DNA of 64,000 nucleotides from positions 35,843-99,842 of the forward strand of contig WOYY01000025.1 of NCBI GenBank assembly GCA_011620555.1, given 5' to 3'. Of this stretch, positions 1-8,608 are shown piece by piece; the first letter of the stretch is position 1, and each line of letters opens with the position of its first letter. The position numbers and the translations under genes were made by a program. Below the pieces are notes generated by a model. That model had not been told where the DNA came from and made no database searches. It saw nothing but the letters and a program-made list of their open reading frames with translations. Source of the DNA: Anaerolineaceae bacterium (GTDB taxonomy: Bacteria; Chloroflexota; Anaerolineae; Anaerolineales; Anaerolineaceae).

Positions 1-182
1 TGACCTGAGGTAATTCCAATGTCCCCCTGGGATAAGCCCTTTTCGCTTGCTATACTCAAAATAATCTGACAACTTAATTATTCTTTCAATCCTTAGTCGG
101 ACTCTACCAGCTGGATGCGCACGTCAAGAGCGCGTAAGCACGAGTGTCTGGCTTTTGTTTTTAACACTTACCCGGAGGATCT

Positions 183-457
183 ATGACGATATTAATCCCG
201 GATATAGAAACTTTATCGGTTGGTGCAGTAAAAAAGAGTTTAATTCAAACAGGTTACCTTGAACCATTTATATCTGAAAATGATAAACAGCATTCTTGAG
301 ACGGCTGTGGAAACATCCAAGTTCACAAAAAGAAAGAAAAAAAGAAAATATTTTAGGACGGGTAGCGGTTCAAGTTGAAGGGGGTTGAGAAAAGATACAT
401 TTAAAACCCTATCCAATATTTAAATATTGGAAAGAGGCGGGTGGGTTCCGCTTGTAA
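183..457 (+). pseudogene. Decayed N-terminal fragment of a DUF4365-like protein
   Basis: An ATG at 183 follows a good ribosome site (GGAGG, 5 nt spacing) and opens a 38-codon frame ending in TGA at 297-299. Reading through that TGA as Trp gives ENDKQHS(W)DG. A +1 shift in the following A-rich tract (about 327-348) then restores KENILGRVAVQVEG. The order 'ENDK..SWDG..I.V....K.NI.GRV.VQV.G' is the pattern I remember from the N-terminus of DUF4365-type proteins, which are often seen in defence or mobile contexts. Further stops follow, and a possible trace (YWKEAGG) ends at 457. The gene therefore has one nonsense change, one frameshift and no C-terminal part. The family assignment rests on remembered motif similarity only. 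It lies just beyond the 3' end of ssrA, a common island attachment site. Confidence 0.45.
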
Positions 458-580
458 CCCACCCGGGATTTATCCTTTTGCTGCTTATCCTAAGCATAAA
501 AAAACCCGCTTCATAAGTTGTAGTTTTCTAACTCACCCCACCTTTGACCCATCCCCCATACACAAATCCCCATTCACCAA

Positions 581-614
581 CCCAAAAACCGCCTTGCTCA
601 GGCGGTTTTGGGTT
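581..614 (-). terminator. Rho-independent terminator of ssrA
   Basis: An inverted repeat (CCCAAAACCGCC / GGCGGTTTTTGGG on the minus strand, 7 nt loop) lies directly downstream of the 3' end of the tmRNA gene. The U-rich part lies within the right arm. The arms are nearly symmetrical, so it could act in both directions. Confidence 0.75.
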
Positions 615-618
615 CTAG

Positions 619-1015
619 TGGAGATGGCGGGAATCGAACCCGCGTCCGAAAGATTCGACCCTCGAATATCTACGAGTGTAGTTGGCCTATTGAATCTCGC
701 TCCAGGTTAGCCAGCCAACGAGGCCGACCCTTTCGCCAGCCGTTAGGACCCGAAAGCCCTTCTTTCATGCATTTAACGGCATCCTGCATGGCATCCTGAC
801 TTTGTGTCGCCACACTCATGCCCGGCCAGGAAAACGGACGATGAGGGACGTGACCTCTTAGGAGATCAGAGCTCTTAGCTCACAGCTTAGGCTGCGAGGG
901 GGAGAGCCGCGTATTCAGTGCGATTGGCACTTAATGGGTGTACTGAGTTAACGAGGTCGGTACCTCTCGACTCGCAATCCGGGACCAGCCTCTCCCGTCG
1001 AAGCCAGTCATCCCC
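619..1015 (-). ncRNA. ssrA: Transfer-messenger RNA (tmRNA)
   Basis: tmRNA rescues stalled ribosomes and adds a degradation tag, acting with SmpB. On the minus strand the 5' end GGGGATG pairs with the 3' CATCTCC to form the acceptor stem, and the T-arm GCGGGTTCGATTCCCGC is intact. The mRNA-like part reads GCC AAT CGC ACT GAA TAC GCG GCT CTC CCC CTC GCA GCC TAA (928 down to 887), giving the tag ANRTEYAALPLAA with the usual hydrophobic LAA-type end. The discriminator A is followed by CTA, so the CCA end is not encoded and must be added after transcription. Length is about 397 nt. The gene has its own promoter and terminator. Two short ORFs listed here by the track (441-710, 608-799) are not real. 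Confidence 0.97.
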
Positions 1016-1027
1016 GAATGGACTCGT

Positions 1028-1056
1028 ATTATACACGAAAGCTGTTAACGCTGCAT
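1028..1056 (-). promoter_or_regulatory. Promoter of ssrA
   Basis: A perfect minus-strand TATAAT (1028-1033) lies 13 nt upstream of the mature tmRNA 5' end. The -35 element about 17 nt further upstream is weak (CTTATG-like), so only the -10 is well supported. Confidence 0.6.
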
Positions 1057-1088
1057 AAGAAAAAAGGCCGCTCCGGATGGGGCGGCCT
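1056..1088 (-). terminator. Terminator of the first sugar ABC operon
   Basis: On the minus strand AGGCCGCCCC and GGAGCGGCCT form a 10 bp GC-rich stem with a 4 nt loop, followed by a run of seven T. It lies 31 nt after the stop of the binding-protein gene and separates it from ssrA. Confidence 0.9.
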
Positions 1089-1118
1089 CTGTCTTACTTG
1101 GGAACGCTACTGGTGAAA

Positions 1119-2477
1119 TTACTCAGCAGCAGGTTCGATCTGGGCCAACTGGTCGGCCAGAATGCCATTAGCGACCTCATTGAAGTCGGTCAAGGTGGTG
1201 GCAACGTCCAGGGTGGGATTATCAACAATGGCAGCCATCACGGCTTCGATTTCATCGCGGACGAAGTCATAGCCAGGAACGTTGGGTTCGGCAATACCAT
1301 ATTCGAGCATGTCGAATGCGGTGGCATAGGCCGGATTGGTAGCGAAGAAGTCGGTCATCTGATCAGCAACACTCGCCCGAGTCGGGAAGTACATGCTGGC
1401 CTTCGCCCAAGCAGCCTGCGGATCGGGACTGGTGTAGTATTTCAACCAAATCCAGGCAGCCAACTGGCGTTCGGGGGTGGACTTCGGAATGCTGACGCTG
1501 GCGCCGTAGATGTTCTGAACGGGATCGCCGGTATGCGGCAGGGCAGCCACAGACCAATTGAAGTTCGCGCCTTCAGCAACAGCGGTGTCATAGTAGGGCA
1601 GACCGGAGGATGAACCAACGGTGAAGAGCAGCTTGCCGGCGCCGAAATCGGTCTGGTCGCCGTAGGATTCGGTCACGAGTGTGGCACAACCATCGGCGAA
1701 GAGGCTCTGAACGAACTGCCAGGCTTCAATCGCAGCAGGATCATCGTAGGTGAACTGATTGTCATCAACACTGAAGACATTGCCACCGAAAGCGAAGGTC
1801 CAGGAAGCGAAGCGGGAAGCATCAATTGAAAGTTCATAACCAATGCTGCCTTCAGCAGTTGCGCCGCTGTAGGGGGTGGTAGCTGCTGCGCAGGCCATTT
1901 CCTTGAATTCTTCAGGAGTGGCGGGAGGAGCATCATAACCCAACTCGTTCAGCCAGTCCATGTTGTAGTAAAGAACTTCCATGGAGCGGTTTGGCGGCAG
2001 ACCCAAGCGGGCATTGCCAAAGGTCGGGTAAACGTCCTGAGCAAAGAAACCAGGGAAGAAATCATCCTGGTCTGCCTGGGGCATACCCCAGGTGGGGTCG
2101 TCAATAATCTCGTTCATGTCCCAAAGGGCATCAGCGAGTTGGTAGGTCGCGGCCTGGTTCTGATAGGCCACCACGACGTCCGGAACCTCAGGCGTATTGA
2201 GGATGGGGAGCATCTTGGTGAAGATATCACCATAACCGCCGGCGTATTCAGCCGTCAGCGTGATGCCGTATTCGTTGGTGGCGTTGAATTCATCAACAAC
2301 CTTCAACAATTCGGTCTCACGGTCGCCACTATGCTGATGCCAGAAGGTGATTTCAGTTGCAGGAACGACTTTTGACCAATCTACGGTGTCCGTTCCGCCA
2401 CCAGTCTGCTGGCAAGCAGCTAGAATCATTGCAGAGATGATGACCACTGCAAAGATCCAATAACTGTGCTTCTTCAT
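1119..2477 (-). CDS. Sugar ABC transporter, extracellular solute-binding lipoprotein
   Basis: This is a family 1 solute-binding protein (MalE type) that captures a sugar or oligosaccharide outside the membrane and passes it to the MalF/MalG permease encoded upstream. The N-terminus is a lipoprotein signal (MKKHSYW..., lipobox LAAC near residue 22). The mature part starts ATEITFWHQHSGD, typical of the family, and the 452 aa length is normal. It is the last gene of its operon, after the two permease genes, with a 104 nt gap upstream. Binding protein last is the reverse of the usual order. No ATPase gene is present, so a shared MsmK/MalK-type ATPase elsewhere is expected. The substrate cannot be told from sequence. 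Confidence 0.92.
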   Translation of the reverse strand: MKKHSYWIFAVVIISAMILAACQQTGGGTDTVDWSKVVPATEITFWHQHSGDRETELLKVVDEFNATNEYGITLTAEYAGGYGDIFTKMLPILNTPEVPDVVVAYQNQAATYQLADALWDMNEIIDDPTWGMPQADQDDFFPGFFAQDVYPTFGNARLGLPPNRSMEVLYYNMDWLNELGYDAPPATPEEFKEMACAAATTPYSGATAEGSIGYELSIDASRFASWTFAFGGNVFSVDDNQFTYDDPAAIEAWQFVQSLFADGCATLVTESYGDQTDFGAGKLLFTVGSSSGLPYYDTAVAEGANFNWSVAALPHTGDPVQNIYGASVSIPKSTPERQLAAWIWLKYYTSPDPQAAWAKASMYFPTRASVADQMTDFFATNPAYATAFDMLEYGIAEPNVPGYDFVRDEIEAVMAAIVDNPTLDVATTLTDFNEVANGILADQLAQIEPAAE

Positions 2478-2581
2478 ATCTTATGCCTCCGTTAATAGGA
2501 TTGAATAGAGAGAAATTTGATAAACGCGGCCAAAATCAGCCCCGTGATATCTATGTGAGTAAATAGGCATCAGGACAGAAA

Positions 2582-3472
2582 TTATCCTTTCAAACCTGTT
2601 GTTGCAATTCCTTCGGTGAATTGCTTCTGAGTGATGAAATAAATGACCAAAATCGGGAGCAGCGAAATCACCGCGCCCGCCATCAACAAGTGAGTCTGCG
2701 GGCCTGCTTCCTGAACAAAGGTCCACAGGCCGACCATCATCGGGCGCCAGGTGTCATTTGTGGTGACCAGCAGCGGCCAGGTAAAAGCGTTCCAGGAAGC
2801 CGTAAACCCAAAGAGGAGCACAGTCATAATGGGCGCCTTGCTGATCGGCAGAACAATCTGAACCAGAAAGCGGGTGTGATCACAGCCATCAATCCTGGCC
2901 GCATCCCAAAGGTCCTTGGGCACCTGAGAAAAAAACTGTTTGAGGAGGAAGATGCTGAAAGCATTGGCGATGAAAGGGACGGTCAAAGCCCAATAGGTGT
3001 TCAGCCAGGTGCCTCCCGGAAGCGGAACGATTGCGCCGCGGATCATCAGGAAGTTTGGGATCCAGGTGACCGATTCGGGCATCATCATCGTCGCCAGGAA
3101 CAAACCGAAAATCAGGTCACGCCCTTTGAATTCTATCCGGCCAAAAGCGTAACCGGCTAAAATTGAGGTCACCAGCAAACCCGCCAGGGTGCCGACTGTA
3201 ACGAGGACGCTGTTGATGAAATACTCCCCAAATTTTGCCGTGCTCCAGGCTTGCACAAAATTTTGAAATTGGGGAACCCTGGGAACAAGCTGGCGGTTGA
3301 TCGTTTCACCCAGAGACATCAGGGAGGTTGAAATCATCCAAAAGAAGGGGAAAATAGCGACCAAAGCGCCAAAGATCAAGACGATATAAATCAGTATTCG
3401 ACCAATAATCCTTCCGGCCTGACCTTTATGGCTGACGGAACGAGTCGAGACTGAACCAGAAAGGTTAGCCAT
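2582..3472 (-). CDS. Sugar ABC transporter permease, MalG type
   Basis: An inner-membrane permease subunit of a CUT1 carbohydrate importer, 296 aa, with about six predicted membrane segments. The first follows a short cytoplasmic tail near residues 25-50. The EAA loop that contacts the ATPase is visible as KDLWDAARIDGCDHTRFL near residue 190, followed by the LPISKAPI segment. The C-terminus ends GIATTGLKG, as is usual for MalG homologues (G..GGVKG). Its start overlaps the end of the MalF-type gene by 8 nt, so the two are translationally coupled. It forms the heterodimeric channel with that protein. Confidence 0.93.
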   Translation of the reverse strand: MANLSGSVSTRSVSHKGQAGRIIGRILIYIVLIFGALVAIFPFFWMISTSLMSLGETINRQLVPRVPQFQNFVQAWSTAKFGEYFINSVLVTVGTLAGLLVTSILAGYAFGRIEFKGRDLIFGLFLATMMMPESVTWIPNFLMIRGAIVPLPGGTWLNTYWALTVPFIANAFSIFLLKQFFSQVPKDLWDAARIDGCDHTRFLVQIVLPISKAPIMTVLLFGFTASWNAFTWPLLVTTNDTWRPMMVGLWTFVQEAGPQTHLLMAGAVISLLPILVIYFITQKQFTEGIATTGLKG

Positions 3473-4634
3473 AGAAAACCCTCTCTCCCATGATCTTGTT
3501 CTGCACGAGGGTCAATCCCAGGATCACGAGGAACAGGACAATCGCCTGAGACGTTGCAACGCCATACATATTTGCTTTATAGAATGAATCAAAGATCCGG
3601 ATGCTTGCAGTAATCACCGAATCCTGAGCAGAGGGCACCCGAAGCACATAGATATGATTGAAAGCCTTGAAGGTGCCGATGAATGCCACTAGGGAAAGGT
3701 AAAAAGTGACAGGTGAAAGCAGGGGCATGGTGATATAACGGAACATGTGGAACCGGTTTGCCCCGTCAATCTCAGCCGCTTCATACACTTCCTGCGGAAT
3801 GTTGCCGAGGCCCGCCAGGAAAATGACCGCATTGTAACCCACATAGGTCCAAATGCCAAAAAGTATGATCGTAACCAGCGCCAGACTGGGGCCTGCCAGG
3901 AAGCCCTGCAGGTTCAAACCGAGCAATTCGGATACCGGGTTGGGTTCAAACCGCCACTTCAAGGGGTCCATACCGAAAAAACCCACCACCATATTGGCGA
4001 TGGATGTCTCTCTTGAACTGAAAATGATCTGGAAAACCACAGCGGTGGAAACAGTGGGCGTGATGTAGGGTAAAAAGTAGATCATTCGGAAGATCTCTTT
4101 GCCCTTGATATTCTGGAAGAGAATATAGGCCAGGACCATCCCCAGGATGATCTCGAGGGGGACAGTCCCCAGAGCATAGTAAAGCGTGATAATCAAAGAA
4201 TTGAGAAAGTTCGAGTTTCCTGCGGCGATCATCCGTCCCCAGCCCGAAGTCAGCACGAATCCGCCAGCGATCAGGATCACAGACGCAAGCAGCCGGGCCG
4301 GAAAGCCGCCGGCCTTGACCGACCGAAAGGCTTTATTCCAAACATTGTAAGCTAGGACAAACAGCCCGATCCCGGCCAAGAACATCAGAAAACCGGTGAG
4401 ATCTCCAAAGATGTCAAAATAATGTCCCAGTCCCACAAAGCTGCCGCGTCGAACGCGCCAGTTGAACATGCTCATGTAGAAAGAATATACGATGGGAAAA
4501 AGACCAAACAGGAAAATAATGATAAATGCCGGCAGGATGTATAGGAATCCAGTTCTTTGCTCCCGCTGCTTCAGCCACTTAATGCCTCGCTGCGGTTTCG
4601 TGGACTCCCCCAGCGGTGACGTTGTTCTTGCCAA
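3465..4634 (-). CDS. Sugar ABC transporter permease, MalF type
   Basis: The partner permease of the CUT1 importer and first gene of the operon, 389 aa. The N-terminal helix (FLYILPAFIIIFLFGLFPIV) is followed by an extra hydrophobic hairpin at residues about 75-130 (FLMFLAGIGLFVLAYNVW ... LLASVILIAGGFVLTS). That insertion makes the protein longer than the usual ~300 aa MalF-like permeases. The EAA loop reads QEVYEAAEIDGANRFHMF near residue 290. The ATG is preceded on the minus strand by TAGGAGAAGAACTTGGCAAG-like sequence, so the ribosome site needs checking, but the frame is clear. Transcription probably starts at the promoter in 4691-4719. Confidence 0.92.
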   Translation of the reverse strand: MARTTSPLGESTKPQRGIKWLKQREQRTGFLYILPAFIIIFLFGLFPIVYSFYMSMFNWRVRRGSFVGLGHYFDIFGDLTGFLMFLAGIGLFVLAYNVWNKAFRSVKAGGFPARLLASVILIAGGFVLTSGWGRMIAAGNSNFLNSLIITLYYALGTVPLEIILGMVLAYILFQNIKGKEIFRMIYFLPYITPTVSTAVVFQIIFSSRETSIANMVVGFFGMDPLKWRFEPNPVSELLGLNLQGFLAGPSLALVTIILFGIWTYVGYNAVIFLAGLGNIPQEVYEAAEIDGANRFHMFRYITMPLLSPVTFYLSLVAFIGTFKAFNHIYVLRVPSAQDSVITASIRIFDSFYKANMYGVATSQAIVLFLVILGLTLVQNKIMGERVFYG

Positions 4635-4690
4635 GTTCTTCTCCTAGGAAAACCATTAAGATGTTTCAGGGACTTCGCAACTACCCCTTT

Positions 4691-4732
4691 ATTATAAACA
4701 AGGAATCATTCAATGGCAAAGGTTTCCGAAAC
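4691..4732 (-). promoter_or_regulatory. Promoter and possible operator of the first sugar operon
   Basis: On the minus strand TTGCCA (4714-4719) and TATAAT (4691-4696) are separated by 17 nt, a close match to the sigma-70 consensus. Just upstream lies the palindrome GTTTC-C-GAAAC (4722-4732), which has the form of a LacI-family half-site pair. No regulator gene is adjacent, so its owner is unknown. Confidence 0.65.
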
Positions 4733-4748
4733 ATTTAAGATATATTAA

Positions 4749-5789
4749 TCACTCTTTAACCCCGGACACATACCCGAGAATGGTCGTCGGATATTCGTCC
4801 GTTACCATCAGAAAGCCCTCTCCCATCCGCACCAAACCCTCCCAATTGAACGATTCTTCGCTATCCAATTGAAGGTAAATGGGCGCAACGTCTAATAAAA
4901 CGATGCCGCTTGCTGTGACCTGCATCTCAACAATTCGCTCAACCTGCTCCGCGGTCTGGTGGGTTTGGCCGATGCCATAGCTCAGAGCAATCTGGTCATC
5001 ACCAGACTTGAGCTTGGTGTCGCCCGGGTAAAAATAATTGAACGCCCAAAAAGAGCCATCTTCAGCCGCTGCCGCCGCGTCCGTCACCCGGTATTCAATG
5101 CTCGGGAATTCAACCGTGCCCAGGGGAGTCAGGTCCAGATCGAAGACATGGGCAAGCGGCTCGGGGTTCACATGGATGCCGTTAGCTTCATAAAAAGTAT
5201 AAACTTTTTCCCCGAAGATCACGATCGTCTCGTCCGTCAGATTGCTCAGGTCCGCTTGAGGCGGGATTTCCTGCCGCGATTCGGGATCCAGCACGATTTT
5301 AGAGCAGTCCTCCGAGACTGCGCCCCTTAAGATGTAGCCCAGCATGCCGCCGGACTGCCGGGTTTCCACCGTGACGTAAACCACATCCTGATCGAAAGCG
5401 ATCGCCTCAAAACCTTCGAAGCCGCTCAAGGCCTTCGGCAGACCGGCCGTGTCAAACACAATCTGTTCAGGGTTGATGGGCGCCGCTGACACGCCGTCCA
5501 AATAAGCGCTGAGGGTGGCCTTGTCAATCGAAAACACCCTGCCCACCCCATCCACCTGGAACTGGTCGGGGAATTGGGGCAGCAGGATCAGCTGATCCCC
5601 GCACCAGGCCATCCCTGAGACCTCCGCCTGCGAGAATGCCACCGGGCCTGAGAGTGCAATCTGGGTGACGGGCTGTTCGGCAATCGTGGCAAGACTAACA
5701 GCTTCCGGCGTCTGACCGACCTGGCAGCCGGAAAGTAACATCAGTCCAATGGCGCCAATCAACAAGATAGAAAAGTTTTTGTTTTTCAT
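4749..5789 (-). CDS. Lipoprotein of unknown function, esterase-like/SdiA-regulated beta-propeller type
   Basis: The track starts this ORF at 5807 (MRVRVMMKNKN...). I prefer the internal ATG at 5789 (MKNKNFSILLIGAIG), which follows AGGG at 5 nt and places the signal peptide at the N-terminus with lipobox LSGC. The mature protein has repeated blades with patterns such as GMAWCGDQLILLP, FEGFEAIAFDQDVVYVTVE and EGLVRMGEGFLMVTDEYPTT, which suggest a six- or seven-bladed propeller of the 'esterase-like activity of phytase' or SdiA-regulated type. No catalytic residue can be assigned. The next gene upstream on the same strand, 31 nt away, encodes a lipoprotein nuclease, so the two may be cotranscribed. 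Function unknown. Confidence 0.7.
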   Translation of the reverse strand: MKNKNFSILLIGAIGLMLLSGCQVGQTPEAVSLATIAEQPVTQIALSGPVAFSQAEVSGMAWCGDQLILLPQFPDQFQVDGVGRVFSIDKATLSAYLDGVSAAPINPEQIVFDTAGLPKALSGFEGFEAIAFDQDVVYVTVETRQSGGMLGYILRGAVSEDCSKIVLDPESRQEIPPQADLSNLTDETIVIFGEKVYTFYEANGIHVNPEPLAHVFDLDLTPLGTVEFPSIEYRVTDAAAAAEDGSFWAFNYFYPGDTKLKSGDDQIALSYGIGQTHQTAEQVERIVEMQVTASGIVLLDVAPIYLQLDSEESFNWEGLVRMGEGFLMVTDEYPTTILGYVSGVKE

Positions 5790-5838
5790 CATGACCCTGA
5801 CTCTCATTCTCGGCTTTTAGCCAAATGACTCACAGGCC

Positions 5839-7659
5839 TCAATTCAAGTCAAATACGGCTGTGACCGGGTCATGGTCGCTGAAGCGGCTTTGATAGTCAA
5901 ATTCGCTGTTGATATGCAGGACATCGTATTCAACCAGCTTCTCCAGCATCTGCGCGCTGACCAGGATCTGGTCCAGGGTTTGGCTGTTGCCGTCATAGAT
6001 GTAGGAATACTGCTCCTCAACGGGCAGCATATTGACCAGGTCGGTCAGAATATCACCCTGCAGCAGCTCAAGCGGGGCAGAAAACTGGAAATCGTTCAGG
6101 TCGCCCATCACGACGATGTTCGCCTCGGGGTCCACAGCCAGCATCTCTGCCACGAAGTCATGCACAACCTGGGCCTGGAGCAGGCGCTGGGTTTCTGAAG
6201 TCAGCACCGGCGGCTGTTCATCGCCAAACAAAGCCGAATCGCCGCCCTTGGAATTGAAGTGATTATTGATCACATAGAGCGTCTGGCCATTGACCTCCAA
6301 GGTCACCACCAGGGGCTTGCGGCTGTCGCCAAAGGCTGCATTGGTCGGATCAATCCGGCCGGGGTTGAGCGAAAGAGCCAGTTCCCCATCCACATCCAAA
6401 ACCTCGGTAGCCGTCCGCGCGTCGCCTTCCACACCCTCTGCCAGAATGATCCCCCGGTCCAGGCGGTAGATAAAGCCCACCCGGATATTCCCGCCCGGCA
6501 CGCCGCCATCCCGATTGAGTTCGGGGTCAATATCCACAAAGCCATATTCGGGGCCGCCCACGGCCAGAATGGCGTCAATAATGGCTTGATAGGTGCCGTC
6601 CGCTGAAAGCGACTGGGTGCTGGTACTGCCATCCTCATCCTGAATTTCCTGAAAGCCAATGATGTCGGGTGAAGCCATCCGATTGACGATCTGGTCGGCC
6701 AGGACCTCCGCCCGGCCCGGGTCCTTGCCGGACATATTCAGGATGTTGTAATCCGCGATCCGGATCTGCCCCGCGCCGACCGGAGCCAGCGGGCCTTCCG
6801 GTGCCAGTCCGGCCGAAGTGAAGCTCACCTTTTGGGTCGCCTGCAGTTTGTAATTGCCATAGGTGTAATCCAGCACGCCGACAATCGGGCCGTCCGCCCT
6901 GTCGCCCGTGGTCACAAAGGGGATCTGCCGCATGCCATCATCGAGGATGATGCGCTCGGGGTTGAAATCATCCGCCTGGATGACCAGGCCGCCCCGCGGC
7001 GTCATCACGCCGGCATGGGCGCCGTTATCGCCCACTACCGCGATCTCCTTATATTGGCTGGTCCCTGAAACCGCGACCGCGTCGTCCACCTGGACGCGCA
7101 TCCCTTCGAGACTCTCATAAAAGTCAATCCCGTCATTCTCAGGGTCAAAGACATTCGATTGGCTGATCGAGCCATCAGCGTCATCTTCAATGACCTCCGA
7201 AGGCGGCATCCGCCCGCCCTCGCCGATGATAACCGGCTCAGGGAGTTCGTTCTCACTTGAGAGCACTTCGATGTAGGGATTTTCCAGTTGGGTGATGGTC
7301 AGTGAGGTGGACCCCACACCGCCCGGGTTCATTTCTTCCACCACAGCGTTGATCAGCACTTCATCCCCGGCCTTCACGCCGGGAACAAGCGATTTATAAA
7401 CAAATATGCCTTCCGAGGTCGCCGGGTCATCATCCGGATTAGGATCTTGCATATAGAAACCATCCGCCCGAATGGCGGTCACGATCCCGTGGACGTTATA
7501 GACCGGGTGGTTCTTCAAAGGGGAGAAATGCCCGGCCCCCTGAATTTCGCTGATCTTCTCCCCTTCCGGCAGCGGCGTGGCTGGGGTCAGCCCAGCGCAA
7601 CCGGCAAGGATCAAAACCGGAAGGATAAGAACGCTGAGGATTCTGGGCAATTTGGTCAT
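5839..7659 (-). CDS. Surface lipoprotein nuclease, endonuclease/exonuclease/phosphatase family
   Basis: A predicted extracellular DNase/phosphodiesterase of the ExeM/YhcR type. I chose the ATG at 7659 (MTKLPRILSVLILPVLILAGC). An AGAAGGA ribosome site lies 9 nt upstream, and this start gives a clean lipoprotein signal; the track start at 7737 adds 26 residues of non-signal sequence. Residues about 40-260 look like an OB-fold/YhcR-like region (VHGIVTAIRADGFYMQDPN...). The EEP catalytic domain follows from about residue 295, with ADYNILN, DIIGFQEIQDEDG, VINNHFNSKGGD, VVMGDLNDF and SDHDPV carrying the expected Asn, Glu, His, Asp-Asn and Asp-His residues. It could supply nucleotides or phosphate from extracellular DNA; that role is inferred. 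Confidence 0.88.
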   Translation of the reverse strand: MTKLPRILSVLILPVLILAGCAGLTPATPLPEGEKISEIQGAGHFSPLKNHPVYNVHGIVTAIRADGFYMQDPNPDDDPATSEGIFVYKSLVPGVKAGDEVLINAVVEEMNPGGVGSTSLTITQLENPYIEVLSSENELPEPVIIGEGGRMPPSEVIEDDADGSISQSNVFDPENDGIDFYESLEGMRVQVDDAVAVSGTSQYKEIAVVGDNGAHAGVMTPRGGLVIQADDFNPERIILDDGMRQIPFVTTGDRADGPIVGVLDYTYGNYKLQATQKVSFTSAGLAPEGPLAPVGAGQIRIADYNILNMSGKDPGRAEVLADQIVNRMASPDIIGFQEIQDEDGSTSTQSLSADGTYQAIIDAILAVGGPEYGFVDIDPELNRDGGVPGGNIRVGFIYRLDRGIILAEGVEGDARTATEVLDVDGELALSLNPGRIDPTNAAFGDSRKPLVVTLEVNGQTLYVINNHFNSKGGDSALFGDEQPPVLTSETQRLLQAQVVHDFVAEMLAVDPEANIVVMGDLNDFQFSAPLELLQGDILTDLVNMLPVEEQYSYIYDGNSQTLDQILVSAQMLEKLVEYDVLHINSEFDYQSRFSDHDPVTAVFDLN

Positions 7660-7808
7660 GAATTCCATTCCTTCTGCTGCAATTGACTCATTTTCTGTGG
7701 TGGTGGTTTTTAGTTCAATGCGTCCATTATATCCCATCCAAAACCAGGGAGCTTGCCCGCCCCTGAATTTCAGGCCCAGGCCCCGGAGATTTGCAGTAAA
7801 ATGGAGAT

Positions 7809-8510
7809 ATGGAGCTACGGATTGCAGTTGCGAAGATCAATAACGCTTTTTCGGCCAAAAGCGGTGATACCGTCGAGATCATCGAGCGGCCCAATGGCGG
7901 GCTTTCGGCCGTCCTGGCCGATGGCCAGATCAACGGCCAAAGCAACAAGGGCATCTCCACCATGGTCGGTCACCGCGTGATTGGCAACATCAGCGAAGGC
8001 GTGCGGGATGGCTCCGCTATCCGGGCCGTTTCCAGCCGGATCTACGCCGAACACAACGGGCATGTCCAGGCGGACCTGATCGTGATCAGTGCCGACATGC
8101 AATCCAACACGATCCTGGTTTCCAAGAATTCGCCCGTCCCGGTCTTCGTCGTCAGCGAAGATAAGGTGGACTGCCTCACAACGGAAAGCGAACCGATCGG
8201 CCTGCGCGCGGATAGTACGCCCGCCATCGTGGAACTGCCGATCCATCCCGGCCTGGTCGTGGTCGCCTTTTCCGATGGCATCTACCACGCCGGCCAGCAG
8301 TCCCAGCTCAGCTTTGAAATCTCAACCGCCCTCGAATCCTTCCTGGAGGAACAGGAACCCACAGCTCAGGAAATCGCCGATTTTCTGCTCAATCAGGCCA
8401 TCCGCATGGATAACAACCGGCCGCAGGATGATATGAGCGTGGTCGTGATGGCCGTTTCCTACCAATCCCCGGACCAGATCCGGCGGATGAATGTGACCAT
8501 GACGCTTTAA
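7809..8510 (+). CDS. SpoIIE/PP2C-type protein phosphatase
   Basis: A 233 aa single-domain protein of the PPM/SpoIIE phosphatase fold, predicted to remove phosphate from Ser/Thr residues of a regulatory protein using two metal ions. Visible motifs are the early Asp in LSAVLADGQINGQSNKG (metal site), GLVVVAFSDGIYHAG (the SDG motif) and NRPQDDMSVVVMAV (the DD metal motif at the C-terminus). There is no sensor or membrane part. The gene stands alone between the nuclease gene (divergent, 7659) and an epimerase gene. It could be the phosphatase counterpart of the kinase-like proteins at 18.4-22.3 kb, but they are not linked. Bases 7660-7808 hold only the divergent start regions. Confidence 0.85.
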   Translation: MELRIAVAKINNAFSAKSGDTVEIIERPNGGLSAVLADGQINGQSNKGISTMVGHRVIGNISEGVRDGSAIRAVSSRIYAEHNGHVQADLIVISADMQSNTILVSKNSPVPVFVVSEDKVDCLTTESEPIGLRADSTPAIVELPIHPGLVVVAFSDGIYHAGQQSQLSFEISTALESFLEEQEPTAQEIADFLLNQAIRMDNNRPQDDMSVVVMAVSYQSPDQIRRMNVTMTL

Positions 8511-8608
8511 CATTTTTCCTGTCCCAATTTCCCAATTTCAAATCAAGTTACGATAAAATAATCTCAGCGTCAAATGACGCGCTCTCACCATCACCTTAGG
8601 AGGAACCT

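Noticed and set aside
441-799. Two short plus-strand ORFs (89 and 63 aa)
   Set aside because: They run through the ssrA terminator and the tmRNA gene on the opposite strand and have no ribosome site.
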